Assembly (NCBI GenBank): GCA_052170555.1
Contig: JBQNAI010000002.1
Coordinates: forward strand, 124,001 to 188,000
DNA: 64,000 nt
Reading direction: 5' to 3'
DNA from: Scybalousia_A sp052170555
Lineage (GTDB): Bacteria; Bacteroidota; Bacteroidia; Bacteroidales; P3
The position numbers were made by a program, and so were the translations under genes. The notes under the pieces are model-generated. The model saw nothing but the letters and a program-made list of their open reading frames with translations. It did no database searches and was not told where the DNA came from. This document shows positions 26,396-34,202 of the stretch, in pieces (within the stretch, counting starts at the first letter, position 1; the number at the start of each line of letters is the position of its first letter).

Positions 26396-26462
26396 ATTAT
26401 TAAAGTGTGACATTGGTAAATCCTTTTTTGAAAAGGATTTACCAATGTCACACTTTAATAAT
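26396..26462. repeat. Modular palindromic repeat with perfect 32-bp arms
   Basis: The arms 26396-26427 and 26431-26462 are exactly complementary around a 3-nt loop. They contain AAAGTGTGACATTGGTAAAT and its complement, the clearest copy of the CACACTTTAAT module. It lies between convergent genes (fucosidase and membrane protein), so it is a likely bidirectional terminator. Confidence 0.9.
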
Positions 26463-26480
26463 GATAACCAAAAACTCATA

Positions 26481-27926
26481 TCATTTTTCCTTATAATAGA
26501 ATAATTTTTCATCCTTTGTAATATTCCAACGTTTCATACACTTAGCCGCATTCTCGCTTTTCCATATCTGATCTACTGCTTCCCATCCTATAATAGATGT
26601 TTTCTTATCCAAAAGTACTGTATTCTCTTTACTTCTTGCTATCTTATACATCATCTCTTTCTCTGCGTTATTTCGCCATGTAGCAGGATCGTCTATGAAA
26701 AAGAAATAACCTACAAAAATTATAATATATCCAATATAAATTCTCTTAAATTTTCTATTATTAGTCGCATTACGAAATAATATTACAGACGAATACACCT
26801 CATAAAAGATGAAAGCATAAGTAATACTAATTATTGTATCATATCTTATTATATAAGGACGGTAATATCTGTATCCACCAAAAGGAAGTAATATCACATA
26901 GATAAATGTAAAAAAAAGAATCCAACCAAACATTATAATAGTTTTCTTACTTTCTTCGTTCTTGACGGTTAAAAGTAATATTGTGTTAATGATGCTTCCC
27001 AATGTTAGAATAGAAAAGCCCAAATTATCTATAAACATTTCAAATATCCCCTTGGGAAGTAAGGAAAATCTTTCTTTTAATGGAATTTGTTCCTGCCACA
27101 TTGTATTGTATTTACCCAAATAAAGAGAGTATATTGCAATTAACCCTAATGGTAAAAGATAGTACCAAAATATTTTAGGTATTTGCTCAAAAAAGACTTT
27201 GATATTCAATTTCTTATTACTTGCTTTGTAGTAAGAACAAAAATATTTAAAAAATATTATAACGATAAATACTAATGCTGCCCCAGTATTTACTGGACCG
27301 GAGAAATTACTTAGTAGAACAAAGATAACACTCCATGCTATACTAATAATTTTATTATGAAACATCTTTTTATTATGAAATTCTTCAAAGATAAAAGGTA
27401 ACAAATAAAGTAACAGAAATAATAAAGGCATAGCATAAAAAAATGTATAAGTAACTGCCGGGTCTATTATCCCCATACTCCTTACTTCTCCACAGGATTG
27501 GAACAAAGAGCAATAAAAAAGCATAACCAACCAATGTTCCCACCGATAAAAAGGGTTAAAGGATCCGAAGGTAATAATCATTAGCACATATATCAATAAT
27601 ATTTGAATAAGGGTTTTATAAATTGCTTGGGAAATGTAGATACTATGAATAGGGTCTGAGACAAGTTGCAATACAAAAGGAATTGTATTGAACCAACGAT
27701 TCTCCAACCAATGAGAAAAAAATCTGTTTGGAGCAGCATGTGGGGTGTTATCTATAATCATTTTCAGACCAAAAGGATCTGCAAATACAGGTTCTATATA
27801 GGATAAAGGCAACATACTTTCCGGTATATCACCATCAAGTTGTGCATTGTAATGCTGTATAAAACTATAATACACATCTGTCAGAACAAGAATGATTGTC
27901 GCACCAAACAAAATCTTTTTCCACAT
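26481..27926 (-). CDS. Polytopic membrane protein, DUF6056/glycosyltransferase-like
   Basis: A 481-residue protein with about ten or more predicted membrane helices and a large loop near residues 40-90 (DIPESMLPLSYIEPVFADPFG). The pattern of a membrane core with a short soluble tail recalls DUF6056 and GT-C-type glycosyltransferases, but no catalytic motif is clear. The C-terminal soluble tail, after about residue 420, reads DDPATWRNNAEKEMMYKIARS. Function unknown. It is transcribed convergently with the fucosidase gene, and recA lies just upstream (35 bp) in the same direction. Confidence 0.6.
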   Translation of the reverse strand: MWKKILFGATIILVLTDVYYSFIQHYNAQLDGDIPESMLPLSYIEPVFADPFGLKMIIDNTPHAAPNRFFSHWLENRWFNTIPFVLQLVSDPIHSIYISQAIYKTLIQILLIYVLMIITFGSFNPFYRWEHWLVMLFYCSLFQSCGEVRSMGIIDPAVTYTFFYAMPLLFLLLYLLPFIFEEFHNKKMFHNKIISIAWSVIFVLLSNFSGPVNTGAALVFIVIIFFKYFCSYYKASNKKLNIKVFFEQIPKIFWYYLLPLGLIAIYSLYLGKYNTMWQEQIPLKERFSLLPKGIFEMFIDNLGFSILTLGSIINTILLLTVKNEESKKTIIMFGWILFFTFIYVILLPFGGYRYYRPYIIRYDTIISITYAFIFYEVYSSVILFRNATNNRKFKRIYIGYIIIFVGYFFFIDDPATWRNNAEKEMMYKIARSKENTVLLDKKTSIIGWEAVDQIWKSENAAKCMKRWNITKDEKLFYYKEK

Positions 27927-27961
27927 GGCAGTCTGTTTTCCTGTCTGTATAGATGTGTCTT

Positions 27962-28984
27962 TTATTTAATCATAACTTCTCTTACTTTTTTCTCTATTTC
28001 TTCAGCAAGTTCGGGATTGTCTTTCAAAAGATTTTTAACTGCATCTCGTCCTTGCGCCAACTTACTTTCACCGTAAGAAAACCATGAACCGCTTTTCTTA
28101 ACTATATTGTTTTCTACTGCTATGTCAAGGACCTCTCCCAAACGAGAAATTCCTTCTCCAAATATTAAATCAAATTCTACTGTCTTGAAAGGTGGAGAAA
28201 CTTTGTTTTTTGCTATTTTTACCTTCACTCTATTTCCTAAAATTTTATCTCCGTCTTTGATTTGCGACACTTTTCTTATGTCCAATCTAACGGAAGAATA
28301 AAATTTTAAGGCATTCCCTCCTGTTGTAGTTTCCGGATTACCGTAAACCACTCCTATTTTTTCACGTAATTGATTTATAAAAATACAACAACAATTAGTT
28401 TTGCCTATTGTAGAAGTCAATTTCCGTAAAGCTTGAGACATCAATCGTGCTTGTAATCCCAACTTACTATCTCCCATCTCTCCTTCTATCTCACTTTTTG
28501 GCGTAAGTGCAGCAACAGAGTCTATAACTATGATATCTATGGCTCCTGAGGATATAAGATTTTCTGCAATTTCCAATGCTTGCTCTCCATTATCGGGTTG
28601 AGATATGTAAAGATTGTCAATGTCAACACCAAGTTTCCGAGCATAAGTAGCATCAAAAGCATGCTCCGCATCGATGAATGCAGCTATTCCTCCCTGTTTT
28701 TGAGCCTCTGCAATACAATGAGTAGCTAAGGTTGTTTTACCTGAAGATTCCGGTCCGTATATCTCTATTATTCTACCTTTGGGTAGTCCCCCTACCCCCA
28801 AAGCAATATCTAATGAAAGACTACCTGTTGATATTATCTCTATCTTCTCATTATTTCTATCACCCAACTTCATTATAGAGCCTTTACCAAAACTCTTTTC
28901 TATTTTATCCAATGTAGAAACAAGAACTTTTAACTTTTCTAATTTATCTGTCTTTGTCACATCAGTATTTACTTCTTTTGCCAT
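27962..28984 (-). CDS. recA: Recombinase RecA
   Basis: A 340-residue strand-exchange ATPase central to homologous recombination and the SOS response. Walker A GPESSGKTT is at residues 77-85, followed by FIDAEHAFD, VIDSVAALTP and the loop L2 region GGNALKFYSSVRLDIRK. The C-terminus ends PELAEEIEKKVREVMIK, short and not strongly acidic. A TATCTTTG promoter element lies about 55 bp upstream. Intact, so recombination capacity is retained in this genome. Confidence 0.98.
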   Translation of the reverse strand: MAKEVNTDVTKTDKLEKLKVLVSTLDKIEKSFGKGSIMKLGDRNNEKIEIISTGSLSLDIALGVGGLPKGRIIEIYGPESSGKTTLATHCIAEAQKQGGIAAFIDAEHAFDATYARKLGVDIDNLYISQPDNGEQALEIAENLISSGAIDIIVIDSVAALTPKSEIEGEMGDSKLGLQARLMSQALRKLTSTIGKTNCCCIFINQLREKIGVVYGNPETTTGGNALKFYSSVRLDIRKVSQIKDGDKILGNRVKVKIAKNKVSPPFKTVEFDLIFGEGISRLGEVLDIAVENNIVKKSGSWFSYGESKLAQGRDAVKNLLKDNPELAEEIEKKVREVMIK

Positions 28985-29038
28985 AATTTACATTGTTTTT
29001 TAATTCTATCATCTATTGCTTTTGCGTTGGAATTTTTG

Positions 29039-29046
29039 CAAAGATA
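29039..29046 (-). promoter_or_regulatory. -7 element (TATCTTTG) for recA
   Basis: Minus-strand TATCTTTG, matching TAnnTTTG, about 55 bp before the recA ATG. No LexA-type palindrome was recognised nearby. Confidence 0.6.
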
Positions 29047-29089
29047 AGAATATTTTTTGAAATAATATATTTACTTTTTGTCCTATGAC

Positions 29090-29152
29090 AATTAAAGTGT
29101 GAGATTAGAAAATTCGTTCTTGATAACAATTTTCTAATCTCACACTTTAATT
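29090..29152. repeat. Modular palindromic repeat with perfect 25-bp arms
   Basis: AATTAAAGTGTGAGATTAGAAAATT (its first 20 and last 5 bases span 29090-29114) pairs exactly with 29128-29152. The 13-nt loop CGTTCTTGATAAC retains a trace of the TTCTTGACA word. It lies 29 bp past the TerC stop on the minus strand and upstream of recA. Confidence 0.85.
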
Positions 29153-29180
29153 TCACGAATTCTAATCTTACTGTTTTTAT

Positions 29181-30263
29181 TCAAAATTGTTTTTGTTTAT
29201 CTTGTTTTTTTTCTGGTAAAATAACTGAAAATAATATACTTAACAATAATATACCAACAATGGTTAACAGTGATACAGCAATAGATATATCAAAATTTAT
29301 TGGCTCACTTTCAATTATCATTTTGATTCCTATGAACAAAAGCAGCACACTCAATCCAATTTTTAAAAACCTAAACATTCTTATAATACTAGTAATTAAG
29401 AAAAATAAAGATCTTAATCCTAAGATTGCAAATATATTGGAAAAGAACACAATATATGGATCCTTTGTTACGGAAAATATAGCAGGTATACTATCTACTG
29501 CAAATAAAACATCCGTAAATTCAATCATTATCAAACAAAGCAACAATGACGTAATTACTTTCTTCCCATTTATCCTGCGAATAAAAGAATGGTCTATAAT
29601 ATCATTAGTCACAGGAAATATCTTTGAAACCCATCGTACAATAGGATTATTTTGTGCTTGTATTTCATCTGTTTTATTGCGTTGAATAAACATTTTTACT
29701 CCCGAATATAACAGAAAAAAACCAAAGACTAAAAGAATCCATTCATATTTAGCAATCAAAACTCCTGCAACAAAGATGAAGAGAAATCTCATCGCCATTG
29801 CTCCCAATATCCCCCACATCAAAACTCGTTTGTAGTATTCTTGTGGTATTGCAAAAGAAGAAAAAATCAATATCATTACAAATATATTGTCTATACTTAA
29901 AGAATATTCTATCAAATATCCTGTAAAATATTCCAATGTACTTTGTTTGCGATATTCATCCAACGCTTCTTCATAAGGCATTGCATTGATTTTATGCGAA
30001 AGAGTTTTGCTATGATATTGATTCACTATCTCATTGAGAGCTTGTCTATCTTCTATGCCATGCATTTGTTCCCCGGCAAAACGAATAACCAATCCAAACA
30101 TTGTAGCAAGTCCAATCCATACAATTGTAGTAATTAGGGCTCTTTTGAATGTTACTATTTTATCTTTTTTTTCAAAAATCCCCAAATCCATTAGCAAGAA
30201 AATTAGTATTAACAGTACGAATCCTGCCAAAAATATACCCTGTATTAATCCTGAGTTGTGCAT
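29181..30263 (-). CDS. TerC/Alx-family membrane protein
   Basis: A 360-residue protein with about nine membrane helices. The TerC signature is YLIEYSLSIDNIFVMILIF, with its acidic residues (E, D, N) inside the membrane, and a second set in MIEFTDVLFAVDSIPAIF. Family members (Alx, MeeY, YceF) export or handle divalent metals, with manganese implicated for several; tellurite resistance is a historical label. The C-terminal tail is short and basic (PEKKQDKQKQF). The promoter TAAATTTG lies about 20 bp before the ATG, implying a very short leader and no room for the long Mn riboswitch leader of E. coli alx. Confidence 0.93.
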   Translation of the reverse strand: MHNSGLIQGIFLAGFVLLILIFLLMDLGIFEKKDKIVTFKRALITTIVWIGLATMFGLVIRFAGEQMHGIEDRQALNEIVNQYHSKTLSHKINAMPYEEALDEYRKQSTLEYFTGYLIEYSLSIDNIFVMILIFSSFAIPQEYYKRVLMWGILGAMAMRFLFIFVAGVLIAKYEWILLVFGFFLLYSGVKMFIQRNKTDEIQAQNNPIVRWVSKIFPVTNDIIDHSFIRRINGKKVITSLLLCLIMIEFTDVLFAVDSIPAIFSVTKDPYIVFFSNIFAILGLRSLFFLITSIIRMFRFLKIGLSVLLLFIGIKMIIESEPINFDISIAVSLLTIVGILLLSILFSVILPEKKQDKQKQF

Positions 30264-30282
30264 AATTTGATTTTTGAGCCTG

Positions 30283-30290
30283 CAAATTTA
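30283..30290 (-). promoter_or_regulatory. -7 element (TAAATTTG) for the TerC gene
   Basis: Minus-strand TAAATTTG, 20 bp before the ATG. It is back to back with the plus-strand element at 30312-30319. Confidence 0.55.
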
Positions 30291-30311
30291 CACAAATTTT
30301 AAAAATTATAT

Positions 30312-30319
30312 TAACTTTG
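30312..30319 (+). promoter_or_regulatory. -7 element (TAACTTTG) for the lutA-like gene
   Basis: TAACTTTG ends 36 bp before the ATG at 30356 and excludes the upstream in-frame start at 30317. Confidence 0.6.
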
Positions 30320-30355
30320 CAAAGTTTATTTGGTTCAAAGAAGAGAAAAAAGAGA

Positions 30356-31096
30356 ATGGAAAAAGAGGTTGATATATTTATCCCATGTAGCGTTGACCAA
30401 TTTTGCCCACAGATAGCATTTGATTTGATAGATATAGTAAAGACATTAGGATTTAGACCTTTATATAACAAAGAGCAAACTTGTTGTGGACGAATCCTAT
30501 ATGATAATGGTAATTGGGATATGGCAAAAGAAGTCGGAGAAAAATTTATCAGTGATTTTAAAGGAACCAATCTTGTTGTAGGGTGCTCAACAAAGTGTAT
30601 TGGTTATATTAAGACCAAATGTGCCAATTTGTTTTATAATACGTCTAATCACAATTCCCATAAATCTTTGTCGGAACGTATAATGGATATTACAGAATTC
30701 ATACATTGTACTTGTCCGAATTGTGATTTAGGAGCAGAATTTCCATTTAAAGTTTTTCTTCATAACAATTGCCATTCTCTTAATGAGTATAACGTGGAGC
30801 AAGAAACTCGTCTTATTCTCCAAAGGGTCAAGCATCTAACTCTTGTCAATGATGAAGGCAATAATTTTTGTTGTGGAGGAGGTGCCAACTTCGAAATATA
30901 CAACAAACCCATAAGTGATGAGCTCGCAAGACAAAAAATAGAGTATGCTTTATCACTTGGAGCGGAATATATCACATCTACTGATACTGCATGCTTAATA
31001 CATTTGCAAAATTACATTGATAAGTACAATATAAACCTGAAAACTATTCATATCGTTTCACTTCTAAGATATTCCTCTAAGATAAATAATGATTAA
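30356..31096 (+). CDS. (Fe-S)-binding CCG-domain protein, LutA/YkgE-like
   Basis: A 246-residue protein from MEKEVDIFIPCSVDQFCPQ. It has two cysteine-rich CCG domains: QTCCGRILYDNG with GCSTKC, and HNNCHS with NNFCCGGGANFEIYN, as in LutA, which with LutB and LutC oxidises L-lactate. LutB and LutC genes are not adjacent. The next gene is a radical SAM protein overlapping it by 8 bp, so the two are coupled. An orphan LutA-type subunit may work with distant partners or have another redox role. Confidence 0.88.
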   Translation: MEKEVDIFIPCSVDQFCPQIAFDLIDIVKTLGFRPLYNKEQTCCGRILYDNGNWDMAKEVGEKFISDFKGTNLVVGCSTKCIGYIKTKCANLFYNTSNHNSHKSLSERIMDITEFIHCTCPNCDLGAEFPFKVFLHNNCHSLNEYNVEQETRLILQRVKHLTLVNDEGNNFCCGGGANFEIYNKPISDELARQKIEYALSLGAEYITSTDTACLIHLQNYIDKYNINLKTIHIVSLLRYSSKINND

Positions 31097-32057
31097 ATCT
31101 TTTCCTTGGCAAACAGAACGTCCATTCAATGCATATTCCAACTATATGCGTAAAATATTTTCTCAGAGAGTTCAAAAATTATCTATAGATGGTGGTTTTA
31201 GTTGCCCGAATAGGGATGGTAAATTATCCGTAGGAGGTTGTACTTTTTGTTCTAATGATGCTTTCAATCCTTCTTATTGTCGTAAATTCGAAAGTATTAC
31301 TAATCAAATAATTGAAGGTATCAAGTTTCATTCATGGCGATACAAAAACGTAAATAAATATTTAGCTTACTTTCAACCCTATTCCAACACATATGCTCCT
31401 TTGAATATTTTGCAGAAAAGATACGAAGAAGCATTGTCGCATCCACAAATTATAGGTCTTGTTATTGGTACTCGTCCCGACTGTATAGATGCAGAAAAGT
31501 TAGATTATTTGGCTAAATTGAACGAAAAGTATCATATCGTTATAGAGTACGGAATCGAATCTTGCTATAACAAGACACTCAAGCAAATCAATCGGGGGCA
31601 TACTTTTGATTGTACAGTCAAAGCTATAAAAGAATCTCACAAAAGAGGCTTACAGGTAGGAGGACACATAATTTTCGGATTCCCCTACGAAAGTCAGCAA
31701 GAAATGCTCGGTCAAGCAAGTATTTTATCGGCACTTCCAATTAATAATTTGAAATTTCATCAATTGCAAATTCTAGATAACACTATCATGAAAGAAGATT
31801 ATTTGTATAATAAATCCAAATACAAATTTTTTTCTTTTGAGCAATACGTTAATTTTGTAATACAATTTCTTGAACGATTAAATCCCAATATTGTTATTGA
31901 ACGATTTGCTTCCGAGGTACCTCCTCGTTACAATGTAGGAGAAAACTGGGGCAAAATACGTAATGAACAAATAGTTCAAGCCATAGAAGATGAAATGGTC
32001 AGGCGACAAACTTACCAAGGTAGATTGTACCAAAGAAATAACCTTAAATTACAATAA
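31089..32057 (+). CDS. TIGR01212-family radical SAM protein (YhcC-like)
   Basis: A 322-residue radical SAM protein. The cluster-binding cysteines are C39, C51 and C54 in the CPNRDGKLSVGGCTFC pattern with the long first spacing typical of this family. IGTRPDCI, YGIESCYNKTLKQINRGH and HIIFGFPYES are further family motifs, and ENWGKIRNEQIVQAIEDEM ends the core. The reaction is unknown; the family resembles Elp3/MiaB-like tRNA enzymes. It overlaps the LutA-like gene by 8 bp. Confidence 0.93.
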   Translation: MIKSFPWQTERPFNAYSNYMRKIFSQRVQKLSIDGGFSCPNRDGKLSVGGCTFCSNDAFNPSYCRKFESITNQIIEGIKFHSWRYKNVNKYLAYFQPYSNTYAPLNILQKRYEEALSHPQIIGLVIGTRPDCIDAEKLDYLAKLNEKYHIVIEYGIESCYNKTLKQINRGHTFDCTVKAIKESHKRGLQVGGHIIFGFPYESQQEMLGQASILSALPINNLKFHQLQILDNTIMKEDYLYNKSKYKFFSFEQYVNFVIQFLERLNPNIVIERFASEVPPRYNVGENWGKIRNEQIVQAIEDEMVRRQTYQGRLYQRNNLKLQ

Positions 32058-32089
32058 TTCAAAATTAAGAAAAAGAAAAACTAAATCGT

Positions 32090-32143
32090 CAAAAAGAAAT
32101 ATTCTTTCTTGACATTAGTAGACTCTTTTTTTAAGAGAATTTA
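32090..32143. repeat. Partial modular repeat between convergent genes
   Basis: Contains ATTCTTTCTTGACATTAGTA followed by a CTCTTTTTTTAAGAG hairpin and AATTTAGCAGTCA. It carries the TTCTTGACATTAGTA module but no CACTTTAA block. It lies in the 260-bp gap between the radical SAM gene and the convergent barrel gene. Confidence 0.55.
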
Positions 32144-32317
32144 GCAGTCAGTGATTCTAAGTAACAACTTTATACAATCATGACAAAATGCCTATAAGAG
32201 TACAACTTAATTAGCTCATTTATGACAATAAACAGAAAGATAAGACTTAGAATAAAAGCGGGTCAATCCCTTTCTAAGCCTTATCTTGAGATAGTATTAT
32301 AGAATAATAATCTTTCT

Positions 32318-33028
32318 TTAAAAAGTAAATCCAAAATTAAGCAGTAGTGTGCCTAAGCCCATCTCTTTATCTTTGTAAAATCTGATATCACCGCCGATAA
32401 TTTCGGGAATAACATTACTAGTATAACTGAATGTAGTACCACCTAACACAAATTCCAATCCAAATAGAAAGTGAGAATAACGAATATCCCCTTTAATACC
32501 TATTCTGTGTGCAAAAGATAAAGAAGATGCACTTTTCTTTTCTACTCTACCAGCACCGCCATTCCAAATATCCTCACTCACACCTTTACGAGCCAAGTTG
32601 AAAATAATTGTAGGATCATACTGAATGGCAAAATCAGCAACAAGCCCATCTGTTATGCCAACAGTAACCATAGGTCCTAATTTAACTCCTATGTTCCATA
32701 GTAATCCTCCCTGAGATTTGAATTCGTATGTATTATTTAATTTATTTTTTGCATTAAAATAGAATTTTTCTTTCCCAGTATTGAATTGGGTACTTATAAA
32801 TGTTATATCTATACCGGGGATAACGAAACCATCTGCAATATCAAAATTGAAAGGAAATATTCTTCCGTATTCAAATCCAAAGCCTGAATTGTAATAATCT
32901 TTATATTCTCCTAAAGGTTGTACAAATTGCATTTTAATATAATTTTGTCCTACCTCTTCTATCTGAGCTTTGACATTATAAGAAAACATGCTAATGAACA
33001 ATGCTCCTATTAATATTTTTCTTTTCAT
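32318..33028 (-). CDS. Small outer-membrane beta-barrel protein, unknown function
   Basis: A 236-residue protein starting at MKRKILIGALFISMFSYNVKAQ (signal peptide; a frame 30 bp longer exists but would place residues before the signal). After the signal, alternating strands with aromatic residues and a final TLLLNFGFTF indicate a beta-barrel with terminal Phe. No enzymatic motif is seen. It begins 32 bp after the ssb stop and may be cotranscribed with it. Confidence 0.65.
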   Translation of the reverse strand: MKRKILIGALFISMFSYNVKAQIEEVGQNYIKMQFVQPLGEYKDYYNSGFGFEYGRIFPFNFDIADGFVIPGIDITFISTQFNTGKEKFYFNAKNKLNNTYEFKSQGGLLWNIGVKLGPMVTVGITDGLVADFAIQYDPTIIFNLARKGVSEDIWNGGAGRVEKKSASSLSFAHRIGIKGDIRYSHFLFGLEFVLGGTTFSYTSNVIPEIIGGDIRFYKDKEMGLGTLLLNFGFTF

Positions 33029-33060
33029 TTCTCTACCGTTGTTTAATTGTTTGATCAATA

Positions 33061-33546
33061 TTAAAAAGGTAGTATTCTCGTTTTTATGCTATTCTCCAAA
33101 TTTGACTCTGAAACATCAGCAATGTGTTCGTCGGTATCAAAAGAAAAGGCATCAGCGTTAAATTCTCCTATGTTATTCGTGTCATTAGATGGATATATAT
33201 TATTATTGTTCTGTCCATGGTTGCGAGACAGTATTTTAAAATTCTCTGCAACGACTTCAACTGTACGTCTTTTATTACCATCTTTATCCTCCCATTGACG
33301 AGATTTCAATTTCCCCTCAATATATACCTGCATACTTTTTCTCAAAAACTTATCCGCTACATCAGCAAGACCCCTCCAACAAACGATGTTATGCCATTCA
33401 GTTTCATCTATCTTTATTCCCTCATGATTTTTATATTGTTCAGTTGTAGCAAGAGGGAAAGATGCTTTTTTTACATTATCAAACATAACAATCTCGGGAT
33501 CTTTTCCTAAATTCCCAATCAATATTACCTTATTAACTCCTACCAT
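33061..33546 (-). CDS. ssb: Single-stranded DNA-binding protein with altered C-terminal tip
   Basis: A 161-residue protein with an OB fold: VNKVILIGNLGKDPEI at the N-terminus, TEWHNIVCW, VYIEGKLKSRQWEDKDGNKR and VEVVAENFKIL. It protects and organises single-stranded DNA in replication and repair. The usual acidic tip (about DDDLPF) that recruits RecO, PriA and others reads ENSIKTRILPF here, keeping LPF but with Lys and Arg next to it; acidic residues are set back (FDTDEHIADVSESNLE). This is unusual. The promoter element is 29 bp upstream. Confidence 0.95.
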   Translation of the reverse strand: MVGVNKVILIGNLGKDPEIVMFDNVKKASFPLATTEQYKNHEGIKIDETEWHNIVCWRGLADVADKFLRKSMQVYIEGKLKSRQWEDKDGNKRRTVEVVAENFKILSRNHGQNNNNIYPSNDTNNIGEFNADAFSFDTDEHIADVSESNLENSIKTRILPF

Positions 33547-33574
33547 ATTGTTTTATTTAAAATTTTTAACTTTG

Positions 33575-33582
33575 CAAAAGTA
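33575..33582 (-). promoter_or_regulatory. -7 element (TACTTTTG) for ssb
   Basis: Minus-strand TACTTTTG, 29 bp before the ssb ATG. Confidence 0.55.
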
Positions 33583-33746
33583 CAAATTTTTAACAAATTA
33601 ACAATCAAGAACTGAATAAAAACGTCGCTAGCACAATCTATATGGATATTTAATATTATATAACACAATTCACTTGTAAAATACAAAATGCCACGCACTC
33701 AAGCTAATACTTGACTATCCTTATGTGACTATGTTTAAATTTCTGT

Positions 33747-34112
33747 TTATATACCTTTGAATCTATCTATACTTCTTCTATCTTTCTTTGTTGGTCTACC
33801 TATATGAGAGTCTCTTTTTTCAAATATTATTTCTTTCATCATATACATCTTATCATATTCTGATTGTGGCGTTAGATCCTCCATATAAATGGAAACATCT
33901 TTCGCCCCAACTCTATTATGTAATAACTGTTTGACTTTAACAACTTTTTTTAAAGAATTGAGATTAATTTTTATTTCATCACCAACATTTATTTCTTTAC
34001 TTGGCTTGAGTGATAAATTACCTTTTGTCACCTTACCCAAGTTACAAGCCTCGGCTGCAATACTGCGAGTCTTGTAAATTCTAACACACCATAACCATTT
34101 ATCTATTCGCAT
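33747..34112 (-). CDS. hslR: S4-domain ribosome-associated heat-shock protein Hsp15-like
   Basis: A 121-residue RNA-binding protein. The S4 domain starts at residue 1 (MRIDKWLWCVRIYKTRSIAAEACNLGKV) and continues through KPSKEINVGDEIKINL. A basic C-terminal tail (GRPTKKDRRSIDRFKG) is typical. Hsp15 binds 50S subunits carrying stalled nascent chains and helps recycling. The gene stands alone, with about 200 bp on its 3' side and 90 bp on its 5' side without other genes. Confidence 0.9.
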   Translation of the reverse strand: MRIDKWLWCVRIYKTRSIAAEACNLGKVTKGNLSLKPSKEINVGDEIKINLNSLKKVVKVKQLLHNRVGAKDVSIYMEDLTPQSEYDKMYMMKEIIFEKRDSHIGRPTKKDRRSIDRFKGI

Positions 34113-34202
34113 AACTCATATATTTTCTCCTTACAATCAAAGATCTACCCTTTGTAATTAAAATTTATCCCTCACAATTAAATAGAAATAATTCTGTACT
34201 AT

